A stretch of 61,786 bases of DNA from Fimbriimonadaceae bacterium (lineage in GTDB: Bacteria > Armatimonadota > Fimbriimonadia > Fimbriimonadales > Fimbriimonadaceae): NCBI GenBank assembly GCA_019694835.1, contig JAIBBE010000056.1:1-61786 (forward strand), read 5' to 3'. Within the stretch, counting starts at the first letter, position 1, and the number at the start of each line of letters is the position of its first letter. Positions 46,185 through 53,459 of the stretch are shown piece after piece. The notes under the pieces were generated by a model. The model did no database searches. It saw only the letters and a list, made by a program, of their open reading frames with translations, and had not been told where the DNA came from. The translations under genes and the position numbers were made by a program.

Positions 46185-46377
46185 GACGACGCTTCTGTAC
46201 TGCGAATATCCGACCGGCTACAACTCGCAGGCTCCCTTCCCTGATCTCGCGCAAGAGTGTACGGTCGAATTCATCAAGGGGGAGATCCGGCCATAGGCTC
46301 CGGAGGTCTTCATAGGTAGCTCCTGCCTTACGCCGAACTATGGTGGTCCGCATAGTCTTGGTTTCATTTGTCGGCAT
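46171..46377 (-). CDS. small basic protein upstream of the dGTPase
   Basis: The reading frame encodes 68 residues from ATG 46377 (MPTNETKTMRTTIVRRKAGA) or 60 from ATG 46353. It overlaps the dGTPase start by 14 bp, so the two are likely co-translated. The body (ATYEDLRSLWPDLPLDEFD, then LLREIREGSLRVVAGRIFAV) is predicted helical and ends in KRRRARA. It could be a regulator acting at the adjacent palindrome or a dGTPase partner. The frame also runs open far into hsdM on the opposite strand, but only this end lies outside other genes. Confidence 0.5.
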   Translation of the reverse strand: MPTNETKTMRTTIVRRKAGATYEDLRSLWPDLPLDEFDRTLLREIREGSLRVVAGRIFAVQKRRRARA

Positions 46378-46395
46378 CGCTATCAAGTATAACGG

Positions 46396-46424
46396 ATCAG
46401 GCTTGACATAAGTGTCAACCTGAT
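46396..46424. promoter_or_regulatory. palindromic operator-like site between hsdM and the dGTPase pair
   Basis: ATCAGGCTTGACA (46396-46408) faces TGTCAACCTGAT (46413-46424) across TAAG; the arms are complementary except for one extra C. The site lies 7 bases before the hsdM ATG and 18 bases before the 46377 start on the other strand. Overlapping -10-like boxes lie just to its left (TATAAC at 46388-46393 on plus, TATACT at 46386-46391 on minus), so a protein bound here could control both directions. Confidence 0.6.
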
Positions 46425-46431
46425 CGATCCC

Positions 46432-47904
46432 ATGTCCAACCCCGCCCAACTCGTACAAAAGCTCTGGAACTACTGCTCGATTCTGCTCGAAGACGGGCTG
46501 ACGTACATGGACTACACGGAGCAGCTCACCTACCTGCTCTTCCTCAAGATGGCGGACGAGCGGAGTCGGGCACCGTTCAACGAGCCCTCCGTCGTGCCGG
46601 CGGGTTACGACTGGGAGAGTTTGCGCACCAAGACGGGTGACGACCTCGAAGTCCAGTACCGTCATGTGCTGGAGACGCTGGGTAAGCGCGACGGCATGCT
46701 CGGCCTCATCTTCCGCAAGGCGCAGAACAAGATCCAGGACCCGGCCAAGCTGCAGCGCCTGATCGTCGACCTGATGGACCGGGAGAACTGGTCGGGCATG
46801 GCGGCGGACGTGAAGGGCGACGCCTACGAGGGTTTGCTGGAAAAGACGGCGAGCGAAGGCAAGGCGGCGGCGGGGCAATACTTCACCCCCCGCGCCCTGA
46901 TCGCGGCGCTGGTCGACTGCATGGCCCCGAAGATTGGCGAGACGATCTGCGACCCCGCGTGCGGCACCGGCGGCTTCCTCCTCGCCTCGTACGATTACCT
47001 CGCCCGTCGCCCCGACCTCGATCCGGATCAGAAGCGCTTCCTCAAGTCGGAGACCCTTCATGGCGTAGAGCTCGTTGACGGCGTCACTCGCCTGTGCGCG
47101 ATGAACCTTCTTCTGCACGGCGTGGGGAGCGAATCTTCGAGCCGCATGCCGGTCGAGACGCGCGACGCGCTCAGCGGTCGGCACGGCGAGTACGACATGG
47201 TCCTGACCAACCCGCCGTTCGGCCGCAAGAGCAGCGTCACGATCATCGGCGAGGACGGCGAGACCTCGAAAGAGAGCCTGACGCTGGCCCGAGACGACTT
47301 TTGGGCGACGACGAGCAACAAGCAGCTCAACTTCGTCCAGCATGTGTTTACAATCCTTAAACAACACGGACGCGCCGCGATGGTCGTGCCGGACAACGTG
47401 CTCTTCGAAGGCGGCGCGGGCGAGACGGTTCGGCGTCGCCTCCTCGCGCAGACCGACGTGCATACGCTTCTGCGGTTGCCGACGGGCATTTTCTACGCGC
47501 AAGGCGTGAAGGCGAACGTGCTGTTCTTCGACCGCAAGCCCGCATCGGATAAACCTTGGACGAAGACGCTATGGATTTACGACCTGCGCACGAACAAGGA
47601 CTTTACGCTCAAGACACGTACGCTCCGCCGCGAGCATTTGGATGAGTTCGTGACATGCTACAACCCCGCGAATCGGCACGAGCGCGTGGCAACGTGGAGC
47701 GAAGAGAACCCCGAGGGCCGTTGGCGGAGTTACGAGTACGAGGAGCTAATCGCGCGAGATAAGGCGAACCTCGATTTGACGTGGCTTCGAGACGAGAGTC
47801 TGGAAGATAGCGCCAACCTCCCCGATCCCGACGTGATCGCCCGCGAGATCGTGGAGGATTTGCAGGCGGCGTTGGAGCAGTTCTCGGCGCTCGCCGAGGG
47901 TTGA
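46432..47904 (+). CDS. hsdM: type I restriction-modification DNA methyltransferase, M subunit
   Basis: This 490-residue N6-adenine methylase has the HsdM N-terminal helical domain (~5-130; LWNYCSILLEDGLTYMDYTE). The SAM-binding motif is DPACGTGGF at 174-182 and the catalytic motif is NPPF at 260-263. It forms the M2S methylase with HsdS and is needed for restriction with HsdR. The gene is unusually placed: same strand as hsdR and hsdS but 4.4 kb after hsdS, with its own upstream region and no clear ribosome-binding site, so it may be translated from a short leader. Confidence 0.95.
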   Translation: MSNPAQLVQKLWNYCSILLEDGLTYMDYTEQLTYLLFLKMADERSRAPFNEPSVVPAGYDWESLRTKTGDDLEVQYRHVLETLGKRDGMLGLIFRKAQNKIQDPAKLQRLIVDLMDRENWSGMAADVKGDAYEGLLEKTASEGKAAAGQYFTPRALIAALVDCMAPKIGETICDPACGTGGFLLASYDYLARRPDLDPDQKRFLKSETLHGVELVDGVTRLCAMNLLLHGVGSESSSRMPVETRDALSGRHGEYDMVLTNPPFGRKSSVTIIGEDGETSKESLTLARDDFWATTSNKQLNFVQHVFTILKQHGRAAMVVPDNVLFEGGAGETVRRRLLAQTDVHTLLRLPTGIFYAQGVKANVLFFDRKPASDKPWTKTLWIYDLRTNKDFTLKTRTLRREHLDEFVTCYNPANRHERVATWSEENPEGRWRSYEYEELIARDKANLDLTWLRDESLEDSANLPDPDVIAREIVEDLQAALEQFSALAEG

Positions 47905-48045
47905 TGTGGGGTGTGCTGGTTTGGTAGCGGCTCTGACCTTCATGTTCGCACGTTTACGCCTGGCCAGTGATGTTGGTGACCGCGAAATCGCCGTCAGTTC
48001 GCCTGGTACCTACCGCTCTCATGAGGACCGCTCCATAATTCGGGC

Positions 48046-48279
48046 ATGAACACGGCGCGATACGAACTGATCGTTGAGCAGGTCGCGTTGCTGACCCCGC
48101 AGGAGCAAATGGCTTTGATGGCGGTTATCCTTGGGCGAAAGCGCGCCCAGACAGCCGACGCTGAGTCAAGCCGGGTGTCCATAAACGACTTTCGGGGTTT
48201 GCTGTCGGGCAAAACGGACGGACAGGACTACCAGAAGCAGATACGGGCTGAGTGGGATCGTGAGTGGGACAAAAGCTAG
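48046..48279 (+). CDS. antitoxin-like small protein
   Basis: This 77-residue protein is helical at the N-terminus (YELIVEQVALLTPQEQMALM) and has a basic middle and an acidic, Trp-containing tail (AEWDREWDKS). Short proteins of this layout commonly serve as antitoxins, with the tail wrapping the toxin. A GTG 16 bases before its end opens a frame reading GQKLVLDTSL, the typical N-terminus of a PIN-domain toxin, which supports a VapBC-type assignment. No strong DNA-binding motif is recognisable. Confidence 0.55.
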   Translation: MNTARYELIVEQVALLTPQEQMALMAVILGRKRAQTADAESSRVSINDFRGLLSGKTDGQDYQKQIRAEWDREWDKS

Positions 48280-48382
48280 TCCTCGACACCTCGTTACACA
48301 GGTGCCCAAGGTGCCTCGGAGGTCCTCTCCGGGCTTGTGGAACGTCAGGACGTCCTAGGGTGTATTCTCTCTTACATTCCGT
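48264..48382 (+). pseudogene. remnant of a PIN-domain (VapC-like) toxin
   Basis: From GTG 48264, overlapping the antitoxin-like gene's end, the frame reads MGQKLVLDTSLHR, where VLDTS is the first catalytic aspartate motif of PIN nucleases. It loses sense after about 13 codons. In the +1 frame from ~48301, GAQGASEVLSGLVERQDVLG follows, which could be a continuation after a deletion or frameshift. The other PIN acidic residues are missing before the next gene starts at 48383. The toxin is probably dead. Confidence 0.4.
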
Positions 48383-49066
48383 ATGCCAAGCCTCGAATTT
48401 GACAACCTGCCGCTTATCGAGGTCAGCATCAACCTCGTGCTGACAGAACCGATCGCCGTGAAGTGGAGCCTCCTCGAAGGCATCCGAGAAGCGCTGCGTG
48501 ATCGGTTGCCGATCGTCACAAACTTCTTTAGCGGCCTCCAGCCGGCCCCCATTGGGTTTGTGCTGGGGGCGGCACCGGGTGCTTCGTTTGAGAACGAGAT
48601 TGGGGTCAAGGTCGACGTTCGCCACGACCGAATTTCGAGTACTTGGCTCAAGACTCAGGCCGACGCTCGCTACGTCCGGTTCGGCCCGTTGCTTGAGGCC
48701 CTCAAACTGGCTTACCGTGCAGCTGACTCTCCCCGAGTACGCGTCGTTAACATGGCGTACGTCAACCGCGCTCCGAGCGAGCATGGCACCCTGGCTGAGT
48801 TGCTGCGGCCAGAAGCCTTCCCGTCGGCGAGCGCGGGACGGTTGCAGGATTACAACGCAGCTTGGACTTTGGAGGACGGCGTAGAGTTTCGCCTGCAGTG
48901 TTCGCTCTCGGACGAAGGTGCCGTCATCTCCAGTGCGGCTGGCCTCCGCTCCGATGGAGACTGGGAAACTGAGTTGGACGCCATCCACGAAGCGTTGCAG
49001 CAACAGTTCTCCACCCTTATCACCGATCATGCGAAGGAGGTTTGGCAATGGCAGACTATCAGATAA
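48383..49066 (+). CDS. TIGR04255-like protein
   Basis: This 227-residue protein starts FDNLPLIEVSINLVL, resembling the NAPIxEAxxxI opening of TIGR04255 proteins. It continues with a beta-rich domain and ends in a helix (ELDAIHEALQQQFSTLI), also typical of the family. TIGR04255 genes are scattered through accessory and defence regions with no established activity. The end overlaps the next start by 19 bp, forming a tight three-gene cassette. Confidence 0.65.
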   Translation: MPSLEFDNLPLIEVSINLVLTEPIAVKWSLLEGIREALRDRLPIVTNFFSGLQPAPIGFVLGAAPGASFENEIGVKVDVRHDRISSTWLKTQADARYVRFGPLLEALKLAYRAADSPRVRVVNMAYVNRAPSEHGTLAELLRPEAFPSASAGRLQDYNAAWTLEDGVEFRLQCSLSDEGAVISSAAGLRSDGDWETELDAIHEALQQQFSTLITDHAKEVWQWQTIR

Positions 49067-49503
49067 CCTTTCCCTTTGTCGACGTCTCGGTCACCGCGGT
49101 TCAGGGCGGGACAGCGTCTCCTACCTCAACGGTTGCCTATGTGAGGTCACCGCAATCTGTGGACCGGCTGGCAATGGTCATGGAGCGTTTTGCTGATCAA
49201 CTCGCCCTTGCCAAGGAAGATGCCCAGGACGCCGAGGAGCCCCTTCCTACCGGAGAAGCGGTTACGTTGGCAAGGCAGGTAATCGGAAACTGGGTCCACC
49301 TTCAGAATGCCACCACCCAATCGGTCAACGCTCCGTTGGGGATAACCTTCACGCACCGTGGCGACCTTGAGTTGGTGATGCGCGACGTTTTGCTTGACCG
49401 CGATCGAGTCCTCTGGGTTTCTCAGGATGCGAAGCGGATAAAGGAGCTCGGAATTGATGAGGCCCTTCGCGTTGTGCGCCAGATGACTGAGCGGCTCTGG
49501 TAG
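49048..49503 (+). CDS. unknown protein, middle gene of the TIGR04255 cassette
   Basis: This 151-residue protein starts at ATG 49048, 7 bases after GAAGGAGG, inside the end of the preceding gene. It is soluble, with a beta-rich start (YQITFPFVDVSVTAVQGG), an acidic segment (KEDAQDAEEPLP) and a helical C-terminus (GIDEALRVVRQMTERLW). No family was recognised. Overlap and spacing suggest it acts together with its neighbours. Confidence 0.65.
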   Translation: MADYQITFPFVDVSVTAVQGGTASPTSTVAYVRSPQSVDRLAMVMERFADQLALAKEDAQDAEEPLPTGEAVTLARQVIGNWVHLQNATTQSVNAPLGITFTHRGDLELVMRDVLLDRDRVLWVSQDAKRIKELGIDEALRVVRQMTERLW

Positions 49504-49509
49504 GTTAGT

Positions 49510-49905
49510 TTGGCCCGATACCTACGCCGTTTTTCGGGGGCATCGAAGGTTCAGAATGGAATTGTGATGCCCGATGTGTTCACCGAGAAGGACGATGCCG
49601 AACTGTCGTTTCATCTCTGCCCGAACAATTGGGGATTGCCCGAGATAGAGGAGTATGTCTCCGGGTTCCCAGTTCCTTCAGGCGCCCGGCTGGGCGTCAT
49701 TGTGGTGACCGACGAGGACTTTGACGCTGCGGGGATTGTACGTCCCGTGCCCTCGCCCATTGAGGATGAGGCGTTCGGCCAACTGCACAACCAAACGCCC
49801 GTTCTTAGCGATGAGCAGCGAGCCGTCCTAGCCAAAGTCGTGAGTCGCAACTTACCGGGATCTCTCCTCGTGCCGTTCCGTCGCAGGCCCGAACAACGAG
49901 ACTGA
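49510..49905 (+). CDS. unknown protein, last gene of the TIGR04255 cassette
   Basis: This 131-residue protein has a TTG start 6 bases after the previous stop; a later ATG (49567, MPDVFTEKDDAELSFHL) is an alternative. It has no membrane segment or signal. The middle is mixed beta (SGARLGVIVVTDEDFDAAGI) and the C-terminus basic (VPFRRRPEQRD). No family was recognised. Confidence 0.55.
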   Translation: MARYLRRFSGASKVQNGIVMPDVFTEKDDAELSFHLCPNNWGLPEIEEYVSGFPVPSGARLGVIVVTDEDFDAAGIVRPVPSPIEDEAFGQLHNQTPVLSDEQRAVLAKVVSRNLPGSLLVPFRRRPEQRD

Positions 49906-50021
49906 GCCTCACTTAAATATGAGGTTCGAGAGCTTGAGGCAATCAACCAACTTGGCTGATCCTCAGGAATGCTCTTATGGATGGCTCCGAGACGTGCTAC
50001 GCAGTACGGTGTGGAGCGTGA

Positions 50022-50078
50022 GGTCTAAGGGCCTCAGAGAGTAATTCGTGAAGAATTCCTCAACAAACCCTTAAGACC
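50022..50078. repeat. inverted repeat in the 268-bp gap before the right flanking paralog
   Basis: GGTCTAAGGG (50022-50031) and CCCTTAAGACC (50068-50078) are complementary apart from one base and enclose ATTCGTGAAGAATTC-type sequence. The gap 49906-50173 shows no gene. It could be a recombination or island-end scar; a matching copy at the left boundary was not found. Confidence 0.35.
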
Positions 50079-50173
50079 CAAAAACCACACTCCGATAACA
50101 AGGTTACGGTCAAGTCCGGTAATGCCAACGTGCACGGGCGGCTGGTGGAGGTGCAGATATCGCACTTCTGAGA

Positions 50174-50863
50174 ATGGGCAATGCGTTCCTCGGTGTTACT
50201 GGAACATCGGGAAACGCAGTATATCGTATGACCAAGTATGGGACGGAGTTTGCCGTTCGTCCGCTGGTCAATGACCCGGATACTCCTGCGCAGACGGCGG
50301 TAAGGTCAGCCTTTACCAAAGTCACTCAGCAGTGGCGTTCTTTGAGTACTGCTCAGGCAGCGGCTTGGAACGCTTATGCAGCCGAGCGCTCGGAGTTTGA
50401 CCGTACGACGAGTGTACGCGCTTCGCGATCTGGTTTCAACTGGTTCGTGGGGCTTGGCACGCGTTACTTAACCGTTAACCCAGCCGCGAATACGGCACCC
50501 GTTAGCCCTCCGACGAGCGGCTATGCGGGCGATGGCATATCGATTACCGCATCGACCACGAGCGGCGGCATCAAGTTCACCGCGAGTGCGGCGAATGGGT
50601 CGAAGTCGACAACGGCACTGCTCGTGCAGAAGCTTCGCAATGCGAATGCGAAGCCGGGTAAGCAGTTCCGCACAAAGGCCCACTTCAAGTTCCAGACGGG
50701 AAGTTTGGAGACGGTGGTCAACTTGGCCCCGGGCACGTACGCGGTTGGTTACCAGTTCGTGAATACGGACACGGGCCAGGAGACGCAGTTCGTGTCGATC
50801 GCCATCGTTGGTCCGGTCACCTTCGCGGTGAGCAGCAGCGAGCCGAAGAAGAAAGCGGCCTAG
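50174..50863 (+). CDS. unknown protein, right flanking paralog of the accessory island
   Basis: This 229-residue protein is paralogous to the gene at 33246. It shares GTSGNAVYRMTKYGT, the WRSLSTAQAAAWNAYAAERS helix and the closing GTYAVGYQFVNTDTGQETQ strand pair, with a lysine-rich tail (EPKKKAA). The middle is a beta-sandwich-like stretch (GISITASTTSGGIKFTASA). No signal peptide or catalytic motif is seen. Its position just beyond the defence genes suggests a duplication that marks or helped form the island. Confidence 0.75.
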   Translation: MGNAFLGVTGTSGNAVYRMTKYGTEFAVRPLVNDPDTPAQTAVRSAFTKVTQQWRSLSTAQAAAWNAYAAERSEFDRTTSVRASRSGFNWFVGLGTRYLTVNPAANTAPVSPPTSGYAGDGISITASTTSGGIKFTASAANGSKSTTALLVQKLRNANAKPGKQFRTKAHFKFQTGSLETVVNLAPGTYAVGYQFVNTDTGQETQFVSIAIVGPVTFAVSSSEPKKKAA

Positions 50864-50955
50864 GACGGGGGGCGGGTAGCGGGTGGCGGGTGGCGTGGGG
50901 AGCGCTTCCGGCACCTCCCGCTCTTTCTTGGCCTCGCGGGGTCTATACTCACCGC

Positions 50956-52125
50956 ATGCTAGTTCGGTTCTGGGCAGCGGCGTTGGCCTTGGGTTCGTTG
51001 ATGATTGGCATCGGATGCGGGGGGAGTTCGGGGTCGACCCGGCAGGGGTTCCCACCGGAGATGACGGCGGAGGCCTCGCGTCAGATCGAGGCGTTCCTCA
51101 CGGTCGGGCTGGCACCGGGGACGATTGTGTCGGTCAGCTCGCCCCAGGGGACGTGGACGAAGGCGTTCGGGGTTTCCAACACGGCGACGGGCGAGAAGAT
51201 GCGCACCGACATGGCGTTTCGCATTGGCAGCGTGACGAAGACATTTACCGCACAGGTTATCCTGCTGCTCGCCCAAGATGGTTTGCTCGCACTCGATGAT
51301 CCGATTTCGGATCACTTGTCGGGTGTGCCGCGAGGCGACGAGGTGACCATCCGCATGATGGCGTCGATGAATTCGGGGATCCCAAGCTATTCCAAGAACC
51401 CCGAGTTCGTTGATCTCTTGCTCGGCGATTGGGTACGCACTTGGCAGCCCCAGGAACTGCCGCCTTATGGTTACGAACTCGACTTTCCCTTCGATCCTAA
51501 CGAGGGGTTCGATTATTCGAATACGAACACCGTGCTGCTGGGCCTCTTGATCGAGAAGATAGAGAATAAGCCGCTGGCACAGGTGTTCCAGGAGCGTATC
51601 TTCAACCCGCTCGGTCTCACCCGCACCAGCTTCCCGTCCACGAATCAGATGCCGGCGCCTTTTGCTCATGGCTATTCGTCCCAGAACTCAGCGAACCGTT
51701 ATGAGGATGCCACGTTCTACAGCCCATCATGGGGCTTCTCTGCGGGACAGCTCATTTCGACGATTGAGGACCTCAACGTTTACGCGAAGTCGCTTGGCAC
51801 CGGTTCGCTCATGTCGCCGCAGATGATGCAGGAGAGGCTTAAGTGGCGCGATGTGCCACCCATGTCCCCGCTATTGCATTACGCATTTGGGATGGTTTAT
51901 GTTAGCGGATGGCTCGGTCACACCGGCGAATTGCCCGGCTACAACACGGCTTGCTACTACAATCCGTCCATTCAGGCGAGCATCGTGGTCATGACGAATT
52001 CGGACCGGGACTTCGAGCATCGCGCACCGGCGGTCGTCTTGTTGGAGCGCATGAGCAAGATCTTCTTCCCGGCCCATGAGATCGATTACGTCAATCCCAT
52101 CGACCCGGACGAGATCGTGGACTGA
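50956..52125 (+). CDS. class C beta-lactamase-fold serine hydrolase, lipoprotein
   Basis: The 389 residues from ATG 50956 give a lipobox (LMIGIGC, Cys21). Penicillin-recognising motifs are visible: Ser92-Val-Thr-Lys95 (RIGSVTKTFTA), Tyr187-Ser-Asn189 (FDYSNTNTVLLG) and His322-Thr-Gly324 (GHTGELPG). Enzymes with this set include D-alanyl-D-alanine carboxypeptidases, esterases and beta-lactamases. The HTG box is more usual in the peptidase/esterase side of the family. Anchored in the envelope, probably outward-facing. Confidence 0.9.
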   Translation: MLVRFWAAALALGSLMIGIGCGGSSGSTRQGFPPEMTAEASRQIEAFLTVGLAPGTIVSVSSPQGTWTKAFGVSNTATGEKMRTDMAFRIGSVTKTFTAQVILLLAQDGLLALDDPISDHLSGVPRGDEVTIRMMASMNSGIPSYSKNPEFVDLLLGDWVRTWQPQELPPYGYELDFPFDPNEGFDYSNTNTVLLGLLIEKIENKPLAQVFQERIFNPLGLTRTSFPSTNQMPAPFAHGYSSQNSANRYEDATFYSPSWGFSAGQLISTIEDLNVYAKSLGTGSLMSPQMMQERLKWRDVPPMSPLLHYAFGMVYVSGWLGHTGELPGYNTACYYNPSIQASIVVMTNSDRDFEHRAPAVVLLERMSKIFFPAHEIDYVNPIDPDEIVD

Positions 52126-52164
52126 CAGGCGAGGCTGGATGCACGGTCCGGCCTTCCCGCCCGC

Positions 52165-53406
52165 CTACTTCCCTGCCCGGTCGAAGAAACGGTAGGCATC
52201 GGGCACGGCGTCGGCGACGATCATGAGGTGCTCGCAGGGATCGTATTCCCGGAATTCGCCCTTCTTCTTGACTGCCTCCGACATTCGACTTGCCCCGGTC
52301 TTCAGCATCCCCATCTCTTGGGCGCCGACGGCGAGGAAGATGGGAGCTTCCGCCAGATTCGCGGGGATTCCCGTCGCAGCAGGGGCGAATACGGCGATCG
52401 CAGAGGGCTTGAGGGCACCCGTCCCCAAAGCCAAACCACCCCCCATGCTGTGCCCCATGACGAACACGCGGGTCGGCTTGATGCCTCGCACCTCTCGAAG
52501 CCATTGCAGAGAATCGGCGGCGGCTGAGCCAGAAGCGCGTGGGCTGAGGAACACCCAGCCGCGCTTCAACGCCTCCTGGACCGCCAGCCCCCCGCCATAG
52601 CCTTCGAAGAACAAATTCTCCGAGCCGCCCGCGCCGTGCAGCGCGATGACGGCCGTCACTGGCTCAGAGAGTTTCTCGGGGAAGGCGGCCCTCAGCACAG
52701 TTCGGTCTTGGCGGGCGAAGTGAATCTCGCGCAGATCGCCCACCGACGTTTTGCCCGTTTCGACGCTTTCGGCCACCGCGAGGAGACCCGCTAGGGGCAA
52801 GGTGGTTTCGCCGCTTTCGCCCAGCCCCGACTGCACGCCTTCGGCAAGGTCACGCGCGATGGGGTTCTTCGCCGACTTGAGGGCCTCCAGTCGCGGCGCG
52901 AAGTCTTTGGCCACCGAGAGAGGCACGGTCCTCGATTCCGGACCGACCTTCACCATCGCCAGGTTGACGCCCTCCTTGAGCGGCTTTGTGAACTTGATGG
53001 TGCCGCCCTCGCCCGGCTTGAACTCCCGTTCAGTGCCAAGAACCGAGACGGTCACCGGTCCCTCGGCAGGGTATGCCCATGACACCACGAGGGTTGCTTC
53101 CCTGCTGGGCTCAATCATTGCGGGCATGAAGCGCACCGAAACCGCCTGCCAATCACCCCTCTTACCGGTCAGCGCCGAGGTGGCCTTATCCAGCGCTCGA
53201 CACGCATCGCCGTTCTTGGCCGAGAAGAAGGCCATTACCGCCCCGGAGACCTCTTTAACGGCTTCAGCGCGCTTGGTCTTGTCCGTCGTTGCCAGCCAGG
53301 CCTTATCCAAGGCCTTGAGGCGGACGCCCATGTCGTAGCGCCCGGCTTGGTACACCTGTTCTGGAACGAGGAGGAGCAGAGTCGCGATCAGCATGGGACT
53401 GATCAT
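52165..53406 (-). CDS. secreted alpha/beta hydrolase
   Basis: This 413-residue protein has a short N-terminal signal (MISPMLIATLLLLVPEQV). About 230 N-terminal residues form a helical and Ig-like part, then a hydrolase domain with the oxyanion motif HGAG (257-260), the nucleophile Ser320 in MGHSMGGG and a candidate His393 in CEHLMIV. The usual acid residue after strand 7 is replaced in VGAQEMG by Glu or is elsewhere. The domain resembles PHB-depolymerase/esterase enzymes. Substrate unknown. It lies just downstream of the giant surface protein on the same strand, 53 bp away. Confidence 0.83.
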   Translation of the reverse strand: MISPMLIATLLLLVPEQVYQAGRYDMGVRLKALDKAWLATTDKTKRAEAVKEVSGAVMAFFSAKNGDACRALDKATSALTGKRGDWQAVSVRFMPAMIEPSREATLVVSWAYPAEGPVTVSVLGTEREFKPGEGGTIKFTKPLKEGVNLAMVKVGPESRTVPLSVAKDFAPRLEALKSAKNPIARDLAEGVQSGLGESGETTLPLAGLLAVAESVETGKTSVGDLREIHFARQDRTVLRAAFPEKLSEPVTAVIALHGAGGSENLFFEGYGGGLAVQEALKRGWVFLSPRASGSAAADSLQWLREVRGIKPTRVFVMGHSMGGGLALGTGALKPSAIAVFAPAATGIPANLAEAPIFLAVGAQEMGMLKTGASRMSEAVKKKGEFREYDPCEHLMIVADAVPDAYRFFDRAGK

Positions 53407-53415
53407 ACCGAGAGG

Positions 53416-53447
53416 GCGCGGCCCCTCGGGAATCCCGGGGGCCGCGC
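53416..53447. terminator. G+C-rich hairpin between the giant gene and the hydrolase
   Basis: GCGCGGCCCC (53416-53425) and GGGGCCGCGC (53438-53447) form a 10-bp stem. It follows the giant gene's stop, but there is no U-run on that transcript, so it may slow or attenuate rather than end transcription. Confidence 0.4.
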
Positions 53448-53459
53448 TTTACTCGTCAA

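Noticed and set aside
46403..46408. TTGACA read as the -35 box of hsdM
   Set aside because: It is only 23 bases before the start codon, leaving no room for a -10 box and start site; it is better explained as an arm of the palindrome.
46171..47502. 443-residue open frame on the minus strand opposite hsdM
   Set aside because: It is a shadow of the codon-biased hsdM gene; only its last 68 codons lie outside hsdM and have a plausible start, and only those were kept.
33246..50863. Prophage or integrative element
   Set aside because: No integrase, transposase, structural phage gene, tRNA or matching attachment repeats were found at the edges.
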